This document shows, one piece after another, positions 23,736-35,218 of a DNA stretch of 64,000 bases. The notes under the pieces are model-generated. The model did no database searches. It had not been told where the DNA came from and was given only the letters and a program-made list of their open reading frames with translations. A program made the position numbers and the translations under genes. Source of the DNA: Chiua virens (taxonomy: Eukaryota > Basidiomycota > Agaricomycetes > Boletales > Boletaceae); contig JAHNUO010000010.1 of NCBI GenBank assembly GCA_019787685.1, positions 1,798,001 through 1,862,000 on the forward strand, written 5' to 3'. The first letter of the stretch is position 1. Every line of letters begins with the position of its first letter.

Positions 23736-25016
23736 GCACCGCGTCGCATGCAAGCGCCTCCACCCTATGCACGCATACATCCCTCCCCCCAACCAGAGCT
23801 GGCTTTCGATCCCTCAGTTCTTCAATTTGCAAGTATCCACCACTTTGATTTCCTCTCGCTTCCTGCTCACATTCGTCAAGCCATATACAACATATGTCTG
23901 TTCCTCCTCGGAGCCCGGTATACCACCACCTCTTTCTGGGGATTCGGATTCTGATAGTGTATCTGGGGAGAGTCCGAGTCCGGGCGTGGTTGATCGACCG
24001 GATTTACAATCTATGCTCCCGGACCACTCACTCAGGCTCGAAGAACGCCAACGGATCTTTGAATCGCGGATGCGCGAACTGGTTCGGACTATCGCCTGTC
24101 GTCTATAAATTCTACTAAGCCATTCACTATAGATGCATCTGGCGTCTTCACATAGCTTACATATTCCCCTCGATCTCATTCTTGCATATCTACCCAGTGC
24201 TTCCGGGAACGAGTTGGCGAATATAGTCCAATCCTGTCAAACCCTGATGTAAGTACATTTTCCATGATCGCTGTGTCGACTCTCTCGCGGATTGAGGTCG
24301 ATCTCTTGCCTTCCGAGTATCCACATTCTGGTTCGATTCAAATCTTCTCTGCTACAGGCACCCAGCACAAGTCGAGCCGTCTACCTCCGTGTTTCGTTCA
24401 TTGTCGAGCAACAATCTTCGCAAGACACGCAAGATTGACAAAATCAAAAAACGATTCATTTCCATGCTTCGTGAGGGCATCTAATCCCGGGTCACAAACA
24501 CGTTTTTGCAGATTGCTGACCAAAAGTATATGTGCAGGCGAAATTGGGTTCCAAGTTCCCGAGGATCGACTTCCATGGTCTACTCTGGAAGAAAGGTTGC
24601 GCGAGCGCGGGTACACCATCCTCAACTGGCCAGAAGGAGTCATTCGTGAGAATGACAAGGGGGTGTGTAGCCTGAGCGCCGAGGATGCGGCCAAGCTCTA
24701 CTGCGCGCTCTTTTCAACCCAACCCCAAGGGCAGCTTCAGTTTGTTCGTCGCATCGACGGTACGTGTCATCTTAGACGTAAAAATTTCTGTCCAAATTTC
24801 GCTCACATGTTTGGGGATTCTGCAGAAATCACGCAAGATGGTGAAGGAAGCATGTTACCGATCGTCACAGATGCGCCGTCGCACTCAGACGGAGCCAGTG
24901 ATGCACGGCGGATAAACGGTCGTGCATGCACCCTATCAGCACGCAAGCGGAAAGATCCGTTCAGAGTGATGACGCCAGGAGGATATGGCGGACGCAAGAG
25001 ACGCCGTGTAAACTGA
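23736..25016 (+). CDS. Conserved tail of the WD40 gene, or separate gene, unit 2
   Basis: Same exon order as in unit 1: the acidic SGDSDSDSVSGES block near 23940, EERQRIFESRMREL, the leucine-rich segment from about 24133, the basic NNLRK...KKRF segment near 24420, the RGYTILNWPEGV domain near 24610, and the KR-rich C-terminus with TGA at 25014-25016. After the ACTGG-type junction the exon CRL is followed directly by TAA in units 2 and 3. A splice using GTTCGG before it keeps the frame into MHLAS. Splice signals are conserved. Function unknown. Confidence 0.6.
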
Positions 25017-26137
25017 GGAAGTCATGTCGCATTTCCATGTCACGCACGCATCAATGTCTCTCACTGTTCAATATAGAGTATATGTAATATTATGTACCGA
25101 CATGCTACTGTCGAGGACGCCGTGTCATAAACTTCCAACCACAAGGACACCTGCAGCTCTGTACTGACTTATTTTTATGTATGCTTAGTAGTAGGAAAAG
25201 TCGAACATCGTACACCGTGACAGCCACGATCAACAGTCGACATGCTCGGTCCATACAGATTGTACACGGAACCGACCGTATTGGATCAAGACGACGTCGT
25301 GCACCGGGTGAAACGATTCAAATCATTATATCTCCTGCCATGCGATTTCTCATAGAAAATGCGTTAATGCTGACTGAAACGTTGTTTGCAAGGAGAAGAG
25401 GTTTCTCTGGACGCTCAAGGTGTGCGTGAACGGGTGTTGCACATCGGTCGTATCGGACAGGTGATCAAAGATGGTGAACCGCTCGCCACTGATCTTTGTA
25501 TCGGGTGGTTGATTTGTGAGTTTCCGTCTTCTCGACCTACTCGAACTCGTTTAAACGCGCCTCATTAGCCCAGCTGAAGGTCAACCTATGGCCACTATGG
25601 TCACCTGCTGCCGAAGCGCTCTCATCCTTGGCGAAACGATTCGGAGATTCGGTTTGGGCATGCTTCTTTGACGAGTTGCAGGCAATTACCAGAGTGATGG
25701 AGGCTTGTAGACTTCCCGAATGGCTATCCGAGAACGTAGAGCAAGGTGTGAATGAAGACCCTGGGAAGACGAACGAACATGGAGAGATGGTGCTGCTCAT
25801 AAGATCAGGAGTGCGATATCGAGTTGGCTGGACCAAGAACATGATCGGAAATGCATCACCCTTGTAGGTGTCCGTCATTTTGGCTCTACAAGGGATACAC
25901 ATTTACTGTTGTTTTCCTTTCGCTAGGATCAAAAGCCCTGTGACCGCTTCGATCTTGTTTCGTTTGAGACATAGTTGATATCGACAATGGGACAATGTGC
26001 ATCGCTTGTTGAGAAACACAATCGCGAACTCGTTCCATTCTTCCTGGCGATAGCGGTCAGTGATAACACGGTTTCGAATCTACCCCGCTATAAAATCAAT
26101 GCCTGGCTCACCCTGTTCAGCAAATTCACCAACCTCA
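25017..26137 (+). pseudogene. UTP20 fragment, unit 2, left part
   Basis: After about 250 bp of intergenic sequence, a degraded UTP20 exon 1 appears at about 25267. It is joined near 25380 to sequence that in the full gene begins at about 55203 (KRCLQGEEVSLDAQ). All exons between are deleted, and this deletion differs from that of unit 1. The copy continues through the PAAEALSSLAKRFGDSVW exon and the MGQCASLVEKHN exon (starting 25987) to LTLFSKFTN. It is then interrupted at 26137 by the 17.4-kb insertion. The rest of the same fragment resumes at 43562. Confidence 0.85.
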
Positions 26138-27052
26138 CATCACGAGAAAAAGGAATGGCCGATAAACCTATTATATAGTGTCTAATTTGTATCAATTGCA
26201 TAATTTATTGTAAGTGGGTTATAACGGTAGGTCCGGTGGCCAATCTGTACCATTGGCATGATTTTCTCGCCGCAAGTATCATTTTGTCGGCCATACTGCA
26301 TCATTGTCGACGTGATTTAGATTTACCACTGTAATCTGCATTGTGTGAATGAATTAGCGAACCTACCATGATATTCTACATGGTTATTGAGCCATGAACA
26401 TCAGTCCCCTGGACTTGCTACAGAATGCCTCGAATGTGCCTTAAAACTGGCCCAGGCATTGTCGATCAGAATGTATCTGAAAATTGGCGTCTGAACAATC
26501 ACCTGGGGATGTTTCAAACATGTCAGATGTCTAGCTGAGGTGTGGGTACACCACATAGCACCCTTTGGGAAGGCTACAGCACTTACACCAGGGTCATGGT
26601 CATTCAGAGTTTGTCTTATGACGAGAGCGGTTCTTCAGCGCTCTCACCTGACCCCCAGATGTCGACTAATCTCTTCTTGGAACACAAGCTCCTGAAGAAT
26701 GAAGTATATAAGATAAACAGAACTAGCCATTATGGATCGCTTCGAATTGGATACAGCACTGACATCAGCATCTCGATCATTTGGAGTTCATCCTGTGACA
26801 AGTGCAGTTTTTCAGTAATCTCATCTAACCACCAGATGCCGACTTAATATCTTTCAGAGACGTGTGATCCCGAAGAATGAATCTGCGAGCAATGGAGGAA
26901 GTGGCTCTATTACTTATTCTTGAATCTTCAAACGCACATTGCAATTTATAAAAGAGAGTTCACACCGATGACCATGCTACACAACTGATTGTCTATACTT
27001 CAGCGTAATATATACATTCCTCGAGAAAGCACCAGGATCACGGCGTCCACCG
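26138..27052. repeat. Left end of insertion with diverged tandem repeat
   Basis: Non-coding, AT-rich. Two diverged copies of about 175 bp start at about 26575 and 26752. Both begin TACAGCACT and later read CAGATGYCGACT. Subterminal words such as GGCCGATAA, GGCCAAT and TCGGCCAT recur in the first 180 bp, as is common near transposon ends. Confidence 0.5.
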
Positions 27053-28500
27053 TTATGCCTGTCCATTGCCCATTCCCCCCGTTTGGCGCCTCTTGAATGA
27101 GTTCATCACAGACATGTTTTCGGCGACCTGAGGAGCATAATCTGTGATCCCTTCGTGGCCGAAAATTTCACTGTTGCAAATTTATGAGTTCCATGTAGTT
27201 CATATGCAATGAAACGTACCGATTCCACCACAGTAGTAGGTCGTCCACGAAACCTTTGTCCTCTGGATCATTGGTCTCCTCGAACCACTTCACAATATTT
27301 CGATAAAAATCCGAGTAGTTGAAAATTTCGTCCACAAGCCTCCAAGATCCACAACTGGATAGCGCAAAGCGAACCTATGGAAATGCTTAAACTATGTTCG
27401 TTGCCCTGGCACCACGAGACACACTTACCTGAACTGCCGTGTAGGCGATTGCCCGGGGTTCAACACTGGTCATCTTCAGCAGACGGGCAACATGGGCACG
27501 AGTGTGTCTTTCACCATGGCGACGTTTTGAGGAGGGAACAGCGTTGCCATGACTCGCAGGATCTTCTGCGTCCTCAGAGGAACTAGGCGACGTGAAAATG
27601 AGTTTGAAGGCCTGAGGAGCAGTGAGATACGAGGTGCTCGCGAACTAAATTAATATACTCACTCGAACTAGGGCCTTTCCTTTGAATAGTCCTTCCGCAG
27701 GCTTCGTGTGATCATACGTACTATGCTCGTAGAGGAAACGGGGCCAAGAGTTCGCCATAACGAGGAACTCGGGATGCCACTCCAATATCTTCTGGCGATG
27801 TCTGCTTTATAGTCCATTGAGCGCTTCCATGCTGGGAAAATGGATACTTACTCTACGTTGGTCCAATCATAGTTGACGGGACAGATGAGTTTCGCTGTGC
27901 TATCGTTATGGAAACCGCATCCTAGCTTGTCGTACGGGGACAACCTAGGTTGCGGAGGGTCTATTTCCACCAGCCATGTCACAATCGTGGTCTTGAGACT
28001 GGCCGCGTCGTCCGCTTGAGCTGAATCAGCGCCTTCAGACAACTAGGACCTGTGAAGATACTCCTCTACATCAACCGAAAAGCTCACCTGCTTAACCACA
28101 CCGTCCAGAAGGCTTACATTGGCTGGGTCGGCGATGCAGTCCTTGATTTCCGGAATATACTTCAACAACATGTTGTAGTTCACAAATAATCGGTTTTCCC
28201 TGTGCTTCGTCAGTGGCAGGGTAGGATGTAATTCATGAAACTAACTCTTCTGTATGGCGTACATTTGACCTTCCCAGGGAACCCCATCGATCTGCCTTGT
28301 TAATCAGATCATGGACATTGTCTGTCAGTGTTACCAATCTCCTGATTCCTCGGCCACGCAGTCGCCAGGTTCTATCCAAAGCTCGTTAACTATGCTGTCC
28401 TAGATCATACAGGTACTGCTCACCGGTTATCACTGTGTCTGTGAATCTGTGGCTGGCGTACGGTAGAATTAAGACTGGGGAACATGCCACTGTTGGAAGA
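27053..28500 (-). CDS. DUF6698-like protein
   Basis: Multi-exon gene of a family greatly expanded in Agaricomycetes and of unknown function. Read on the - strand the exons give ADRWGSLGRSNVRHTEE, then NRLFVNYNMLLKYIPEIKD, GADSAQADDAASLKT, GFHNDSTAKLICPVNYDW, SWPRFLYEHSTYDHTKPAEG, AFKLIFTSPSSSEDAED, RAIAYTAVQVRFALSS and FVDDLLLWWNREIFGHEG. These match the family's usual order (SDDTASLK, CP..DW, FTSPSS, Q.RFAL, LL.WWN). Introns with clean GT-AG ends lie at about 27171-27219, 27375-27434, 28031-28088 and 28197-28243. The stop is at 27053-27055. The 5' end is uncertain. No frame break was noticed. Confidence 0.7.
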
Positions 28501-28639
28501 GCCACGGGGGGTGTCGAGTTCACTCTGAGACATAGTACTCACGAACTACAGTGTTCAATGAATCCCGCCCTCTCCATGGTACTTATATCGTTGTTCAGCG
28601 CCCTTACGTCATGCGGAACTCCAGCCAATGGAAACAATT

Positions 28640-29010
28640 CATCCACCCCATACCTCTTTGAAAGGTGGCCTGTCCAATGATCAGTAAGCTTGGTCTTCGT
28701 GTACTATGTGTGATAAACGAATCACTGGTACCTGTGTGCCATTTCTCGTTGGAAGAGTGTCCAAAATCCTGTCCGATGAGAGCAAGCCTTGGGCCTGGGC
28801 TTTGCGTATGAGAGATGTAAACACTGAGTGTGGCACTTGTGCTCCGCTTTGTTGGAAAGGGTAGCCAAATTTTCTTGTCCAATGATGAGCAAATGGTGTG
28901 CTTCGCGTATCGGAAATGAAAATGGCTCACCCGTGCTGGAACTTGAAAGGGTGGGCGGAGTGTCCTGTCCAATGACGAACAAGCGCTGGATTTTGCGGGC
29001 GGTTAGCCGA
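28640..29010. repeat. Degenerate minisatellite-like repeats
   Basis: Four imperfect copies of a motif of about 100 bp. Each contains CTTGTCCAATGA or CCTGTCCRATGA followed by a CTT(T)GCG-TAT-like word (near 28672, 28770, 28878 and 28966). Short - strand ORFs across it repeat LIIGQ/LALIGQ. They reflect the repeat rather than a proven gene. Confidence 0.5.
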
Positions 29011-29016
29011 CTGTCC

Positions 29017-29539
29017 CTTTCGTCACAAAGAGCCAGTCCACCCTCATTGCGGTATTCGTTGTTCGAACCTGAGCCAATAGTTGGGGAATGAATGGCCCGA
29101 TGGGAAGGTACGAAGTAAATGTGTAAAAATAGTTATACTGTGGTGAGGGCATTCAAGTTATACGGCAACCTGATACTGGATTGGTAAGAAGTTCTACTAG
29201 TAGCGTCTTTGCACAAGACCCGGGAAAAATCTGACTTACTTCGGCCTGAATGACTTGCCAGTGAAGACTTTCCAAGTGTTCCTTTCGCCACCGGCACAAA
29301 GAGCCACCACCTTCGTTCGGCTGAGCCAAAAGTTGGGGAATGAATGGCCCGATGTCAGTGGGAATGTATGAAGTAAATGTATAGAAATAACTAAGCGTTC
29401 GCGACACGTCAGAAAGTAATGAGAGTGCCAGTGTGGTGGGGGCTTATACGCCGAACTGATTCCGGTTTGGTAAGAAGTTTCTAGCGTCTTTGCACGGCGG
29501 CCCAAGAAAAATTTGACTTACTTCGACCTGAATGACTTG
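29017..29539. repeat. Direct tandem repeat, two units of about 250 bp
   Basis: Unit 1 (29017-29257) and unit 2 (29283-29539) share TTTCGYCAC...CACAAAGAGCCA, TTGGGGAATGAATGGCCCG, TATACG-C-AACTGAT and CCTGAATGACTTG in the same order and orientation. Point changes and small indels separate them. No gene is supported. Confidence 0.6.
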
Positions 29540-29670
29540 AAGAGTTCCGTCACACCCCAGGCTGGAGGTTTATAAGGGGACGCAAGTCCAGGTCATAGTT
29601 TATTTTATTATTGCCTCGACTGGCCTCCACTTTCATTGTTGATCTTTGAGCCTTAACCAATCTCTACGCC

Positions 29671-31299
29671 ATGTGTCTCCTTTTCCCCCAATTCCCCTCC
29701 AAAATCCAACGAGAGACCGTGTTGTGGCTGAAGGATGATTGTTACGGTAGTCCCGGGTAGGGCCTAGCGTAGACGCAAAAGCGCTAAGTACCAAGCGGCT
29801 GCGATAACTCAAACAACCACCACTTGATACGTGGCGCGCTGTAGAGTTCAAGGAGGAGTACTGGTCAGCGGATTGCTATCAGTGAGACGAGTTAGAACTT
29901 AGGACGTTGCCTAAGAGCGTCCTGTTGGGAATCTATACCCGAAGGACCGAGACTGCCCCTTGCGATCGGGGTGGACCGAGATGCTGGACGTTGGTCGCAG
30001 CGACGAGGGATGGCTTAGGTTAAGCCCGAAGAGGAGCAGTGATACTAGCTAGATTGCGTAGATCAAGACTAAGGTACAGGAGTATCACTGCGCGGTATTT
30101 ATACTATGAGAACAGTGCATGGACCAACGGTCCAAAAGGGTGGCCAGGAAGAGCGGAACAGACAAAGGGCCAAAAGGGGGTCATGCGGGGCGGATGCACC
30201 GGATGATCAAGAGTGTAAACGGTAAAACGCGGAAGCTGTTCGAATGACAGCGGAAATGAAGGCGATCCCTATCGGATCAGGAAACGAAGGAAGATAAGCG
30301 ATGACGGAACAACGGGTTGAGCCGGAGTCGCGTGATCGGAGTCAGAAGAAGAACAGAGAAGTGCGGGGCAAAGGGTTAAGCCCTTGCTGAGTAATCCGGG
30401 ACAAGGGTAAGCCTTGCGGATTGAACGTAGGAGATACCTATGGTATCGAGCGTAGTGAAAGTAGCAAGAAAAGCAAAGAAAAAGATGAATCGTAACAATG
30501 ATCCAGACGTTCGCCAGTACGCTCTCGTGGCTAAACATTTCCATGAATGGTCAGAATAGTTCCCATATTGCATTGAATACGAGAATACTCACCTCGTGCC
30601 AGGTTACAGCCCTACTTCTATCCCCAGGCTCATTTGCGCGACAATCAGTTGGCTGCAGCTTTCATCAATTATCAGCTCAACCAGAAAGCACCCTGCTATG
30701 TGCAAGAGCTCCACATCGCACAATCTGTCAACATCGAATCCGCTGCTAAGGCGCTCGTCTTGTGTCCTAAGATAACCAGACTTACCATCTGTTGCGAATA
30801 CCAGGATAAGGCACGCAATCCCCTTCTCAAACCCTTGGACAACTTGCATGTCTTGAAAGAGTTGCATATTAGTTGGGCGACATTGGATGAACTCAAAGTC
30901 ACCCACCTCCCTGACTTTGCTTGCTTCCACCAGATCACTCATCTTCATCTGATGGCTTCGCCAACTATACTGTTAGGTCTCTCCACGTTGGAAAGTCTCA
31001 TGCACCTTTCTCTCCCCTGGTCGATGTCCCACGCCTGCACTGCGGGACTGAGACGTTTTTTGGAGCGACAGGCTACTCGCGCGCTCATATTGTGGACTCT
31101 AGATGAGACTCGGTACAGCTATATTGTATGTGATCTGGAGAGTTGGAATTTGGTTGATCCGCGGGTGGTGACCTTCCAGGAAGCACGACTCGACCTAAAT
31201 GTGCGTGAGAAAGGGTTTTGGGGCTACGTGGAGGATTTAATCAATTGGCGGCAGACGCACGGTAAATTTGACTCACTGTTGTCATGGAAGGTGGACTAA
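29671..31299 (+). pseudogene. F-box-like/LRR-type gene broken by a solo LTR
   Basis: Exon 1 (29671-29739) reads FPQFPSKIQRETVLWLKDD and is cut by an LTR at 29740-30497. Its continuation from 30503 reads PDVRQYALVAKHFHEW. An intron at 30550-30602 joins in frame to LQPYFYPQAHLRDNQL and an ORF ending TAA at 31299. Without the LTR and one TSD copy the exons sum to 813 nt (270 residues). The pattern of an L..E..L N-terminus, a CALV-like helix, 'PYFYP' and regularly spaced leucines (ITHLHLMAS, LESLMHLSLPW) is that of the many F-box/LRR-like proteins of Agaricomycetes. These normally recruit targets to SCF ubiquitin ligases. The insertion brings stops, so full-length protein is not expected. A shorter product from the ATG inside the LTR end (30485) is possible. 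Confidence 0.7.
29740..30497 (-). mobile_element. Solo LTR (758 bp) in F-box-like gene
   Basis: Begins TGTTACG and ends CGTAACA, a perfect short inverted repeat with TG...CA ends. It is flanked by the 5-bp direct repeat ATGAT (29735-29739 and 30498-30502). A TATAAATACC element lies on the - strand near 30095, giving the orientation. No internal coding region or second LTR is present, so it is a recombined remnant of an LTR retrotransposon. The superfamily is not determinable from the LTR alone. Confidence 0.85.
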
Positions 31300-32009
31300 T
31301 GACGTCGTAGCTTGGCCTTAATATAATGAGCCAGTCGACGCGTGCCGACCCAAATAGAGATGGGCGTTGAAGCTTAACGAGGGAGTTGGCTTGTGTACAG
31401 TCTGGCAGTGTGGGCCGCTGGAAGGGAAGAAAGAGAAGAAAGGGGCATGTTGATGAGAAACAGGATTTGATCATGATGTGGTGAAAGACTCATTTCAAGT
31501 GTATGTAGGGTGAATGAAATGAAGGCAAGAGAGGTGCGAATGACACTCCACGCGTCTTCAACCCCAATGTCACTCGATACGAGGTGGCGACGGGGCGACG
31601 CGATGGACGCAAAGTCCAAGAGTGCTCTCTGTGCGACACAGAGTCCATCGCAGAGACTCAGGAAAGGCCCAAAGCCAAAGGTATGAGCAGAGTGAGGAAA
31701 CGTCTAGGTGCTCGCTCTTGTGCAAGGTCACCAGCATCAGATTGCGTCAACTTGGAGGTTCTTGCTGTTGCTACTGGCATGGCATTCGGAGATGGCAGTC
31801 ATGGTGTCCGTCTATAGCCACAGGCCTGAGAGGGTTATCGGACTTTGAATTTGATTTACCTGCATTCGAATTTCGAAAACTACATGTGGAAATTTCTTTT
31901 AAGGCGAACCAGCTTACTAGTAGTGCGACAGAAAACTAGTAAGTCACATGTATCTAGTACAGTACTACAACAAAAAGATGAATAATTGTCAGAGGCTCAG
32001 GCCCATCCG
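31300..32009. repeat. Diverged copy of the hairpin-arm repeat
   Basis: About 31545-31735 aligns by eye with the left arm of the inverted repeat at 35345-35565. Shared words are CGTCTTCARCCCCA-TGTCAC, GGCGACGGGGCG and CAAAGTCCA. It shows that the arm sequence is a dispersed repeat. The rest of this interval shows no gene. Confidence 0.5.
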
Positions 32010-35000
32010 TCAACTTCGCTTGAGCTTCTTCTCTATCTGAACCTCCAAGCTCTCGATTGCATCTGAATTCCTCTTTTCTCGAACGAAATCTCCTACAGGT
32101 TCCAAATTGACGTCGCACTCTCCCAAACCATGGAGCGCCGATCTCACCTTCTCGTATAGCTTCCTGTAGGGAAAATCGGAAGGGACGATAGGGGCCGTCT
32201 CTGTGATAAACAGTTTTTCCCAAAGATGATAGTAATCCTGGAGAGTTGACGACATCGAGAAGAAAGCGTAGCTCCACTTTTTGTAGGCTTGTGACAACAT
32301 CGAGTAGCCTTTGCCCCAGGTATTTTCAAACATGAAGTAATCTTGTCGTAAGACTGGATTCGGGGGGTCGGGAAACGCTGTTTGATACTGGTTCAACTGC
32401 ATCTCGACATCTTTGGATGGGTTCTGCACGGCGGTATAAAACAGCAAAATCCAAACCCCTATCCACCAACATGATTCTATGTCATGAAGAGAGTTCATAC
32501 GGAATGGTGGAGCTCTCATTGTTTGTGGTGCCGAATCGGATGCTTGAGCGGGACCATCTTCGCCAATAGATCCTTCCAAATTCGAGACCCGGGGAACAAA
32601 CAGGTAGTTCTGCGTCTCCACCTCGACAGACATGTAATGATATGTTCCCTAGCATACATGGGAACATCAGTCTCGTCATAAGAATGCTCGAACCATTCAC
32701 TGACCGTTCGAAATTCGTGATTGACCACACTTCCAACCTTTTTCGCATATTCCAAATCAGACAGCTTTCCGATCCCTGCGTTTTCATCCTTGAACCACAA
32801 CACGTTCGAGATGCTGACATCCCGGTGCACCCAACCAACCTGGTGCATATATTGGAGGGCTATTCAAGTTGTCCCAAGAAAGTCAGTCCCGCTGTAGAAA
32901 AGTAATATAAGGTTGAATGAGAAGAAAGGTGGGGCGATAGGTTCGTCCCAAGGGGGGTTATGTTTGAAGGGATGATGGATTCAGGTTTGTCTAAGAGTCC
33001 TAGAAGCTACTGGACAATCCGGAATGAAAAGCGGTCGATATAAAAGTATCCGGGTGGAGGCGAAGCGATGAGAGTATTGATTCGAGTAGATGAGACGTCG
33101 AGGAACAATAGGACGAGGTAAAAGAGAAACTACCCAGCTCACTCACGCACGGGAGAGTAAACAGGAGATCTCCTGGACACAGAAAGACCCCCTTTTTTTG
33201 TGTTAGAAACAGGGTTTTATAGTCCTGGGCATAACCCAGGACTGTTAAAGGTAATCCGACCCTAAGTAAGTGTACAGGATTGACATAGGGTGAGTATGGA
33301 AAGAAGGGGTGTCAAACCTTGTAGATGACAAGGAAAGGGAAGGTGTTAGAATAGTAATGACCTTAATAAGGCCAAATCGAGTAGAACAAGTCAAATCGGA
33401 TGAAGCGGAATACGTACGAAAGCACCGGATTGGATCGCGTTGACTCGGATTGGACTCGGATTGGACTCGGATGATCTGTAAACGCTAGGAATGAAACCGG
33501 GCTGGCACGAAGTCGATGGCGGATGAGACGGGAGATGATATGACATGATGAAGAGCGAGGAAAATGTATCCTATAACCGTAGGGAGTATCTAACTCCTAC
33601 ACCGCGCATGAGAGTGACTTTGCTAACTTACCCGTCAATGCCCCCAAGAGACAACAAAATGCATGTGACAATTTACGGACAGTCGTAAGTGTTTCCCCAA
33701 CTTCATCGAATACAGTTCACGAGTGAAGACAAGGTACAGTTCGGATTTTGTCGGCCTTGACCTCGCGCATTGTATATGTGATTTTGAATGAAGGCTCCGG
33801 AACGGAGGGTATATGGCCGGTGCTGGGACAATGGAGCCTCTGGGATAGCAATGGTTTGTCCTTGACGTTTACCCACATCAGAGGGCCATCGGCCTCGCTG
33901 GGTATAAAGGTCTTATCTTCTTTACCGTTGATGTGGACAGTCTCGTATGCACGGATTCCGACAATATGATTCGCTGCCATGTTTGCAGCGGCCGAACCCT
34001 GGCCATTGCGTATGTCATTCAGAATTGTCTCGCGAATCAGTCCCTCCAGGTCACGATCTTCGTCTCGCCAAGAATCCTTGATTGCAACCAACTTCCCGTT
34101 CTCATCCTTGGCTTCGTAAACCCGAGTACCTCGGCTGACGATTATATCGGCCCCAGCTGTGGACAGCGCGTGCGTTGTGGTATACGTGTGACCTCCGATA
34201 TTGAACCAATATTGATGTATGCCATCAACACAAATGCGTTCCGCGGTGGGATCCCAGCCTAGGTCCACTAGATTCTTTCTGCCCACCAAAGAGATGAGAG
34301 ACACAAAAGGTTGAAAATTCTGAGCAACCTCAGTGATGTGACAGAGTGTGGGTAACTAAATTTACTTACAGTCATGAAATCTATCAGCTCGGATACACAG
34401 AGGATGGCACGATTTAAACACCAAAGTTTGAGGTCCGTGTTCTTGATGGTGATTCCCCAGGCAAAGCGCCGCAGAGGATCTTCACACATGGTATGGTGGA
34501 GATTCCATATCATTTTCTGTTCGTTCTAAGATCACACATCAGTTTCAAATTCTGTGGAGTTCAGCGGAACTGACATCAGGCAGATCCTTCTTCCCCTTCG
34601 CTTTCTTATACTCCAGGGTAGCCACAATATCCCACCACCCCATCTGATCGGCAGATAGGTTTCCCCAAACGAAATGTGCGTCGGGACGGGATGTATTGTT
34701 GCGGTCAGAGTGTGGAGCTGAAGCCGGTCGCAATGAAAAGGTACAACTGCATTCAGGATTTTTGGAAAGAATGTCGTTGATGATGCCAACGATAGGTGCA
34801 AATACCACATCTTCGGTATCTGGTAGTTGTGCAGGCGCCTTCGGGAATGCAGCCCAGTGTGAAAGGGCGCCACGCTCGTCGACTTTCAATGTTCCACTGG
34901 CCTTCAATGACTCAATGACTTGATGACAATCGTGTGGGTCCCTGAATACAAGACGAACGAGCTTCTCGAAAGGTAATGTCATATATTTGCCAAGGTCGTT

Positions 35001-35150
35001 CAAGACGGCTGTGCGGCCCAGTGAAAGGTCTCCTGAGCGATATCCACTCATGGAGGTGAGCCTATGAACGGGTTTCGTATCGGGAGGAATGAGTGGCTTA
35101 TTGGGTTGTGGCGGCGTCGTTGGACTGATACTTGGGCCGTCCGAGCCCAT
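32010..35150 (-). CDS. FunK1-type fungal protein kinase, with in-frame stop
   Basis: Member of the fungus-specific FunK1 kinase-like family. Five exons: 34575-35150, 34370-34525, 33632-34319, 32705-32859 and 32010-32648, together 738 codons. N-terminal FunK1 region: AHFVWGNLSADQMGWWD, FAWGITIKNTDLKLW, NLVDLGWDPT. Catalytic core: VAIKDSW (Lys of the small lobe), QVGWVHRDVSISNVL (HRD loop) and LSDLEYAK (DFG-equivalent). It is followed by the FunK1 hallmark GTYHYMSVEVE and PLHD-type SLHDIESCWWIGVWIL. One in-frame TGA at 33717-33719 falls just before VFDEVGETLTT, probably from CGA. An LTR sits in intron 4. If the stop is real, the product lacks the catalytic loop. The ATG at 35150 is the first plausible start; an upstream exon cannot be excluded. 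Confidence 0.8.
32893..33601 (-). mobile_element. Solo LTR (709 bp) in a FunK1 intron
   Basis: Ends are TGTAG and CTACA, and flanking 4-bp direct repeats are CCGC (32889-32892 and 33602-33605). The interrupted intron runs from 32860 to 33631 (772 nt). Removing the LTR and one repeat leaves 59 nt, the usual intron size here. Splice sites at both ends are intact. Confidence 0.85.
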
Positions 35151-35218
35151 GTCGAAAGCGACGACCTAGAAGAGTGACAATAGATGGGGAAAGTGTGAGA
35201 ATTCAATGACTTGGTGAG

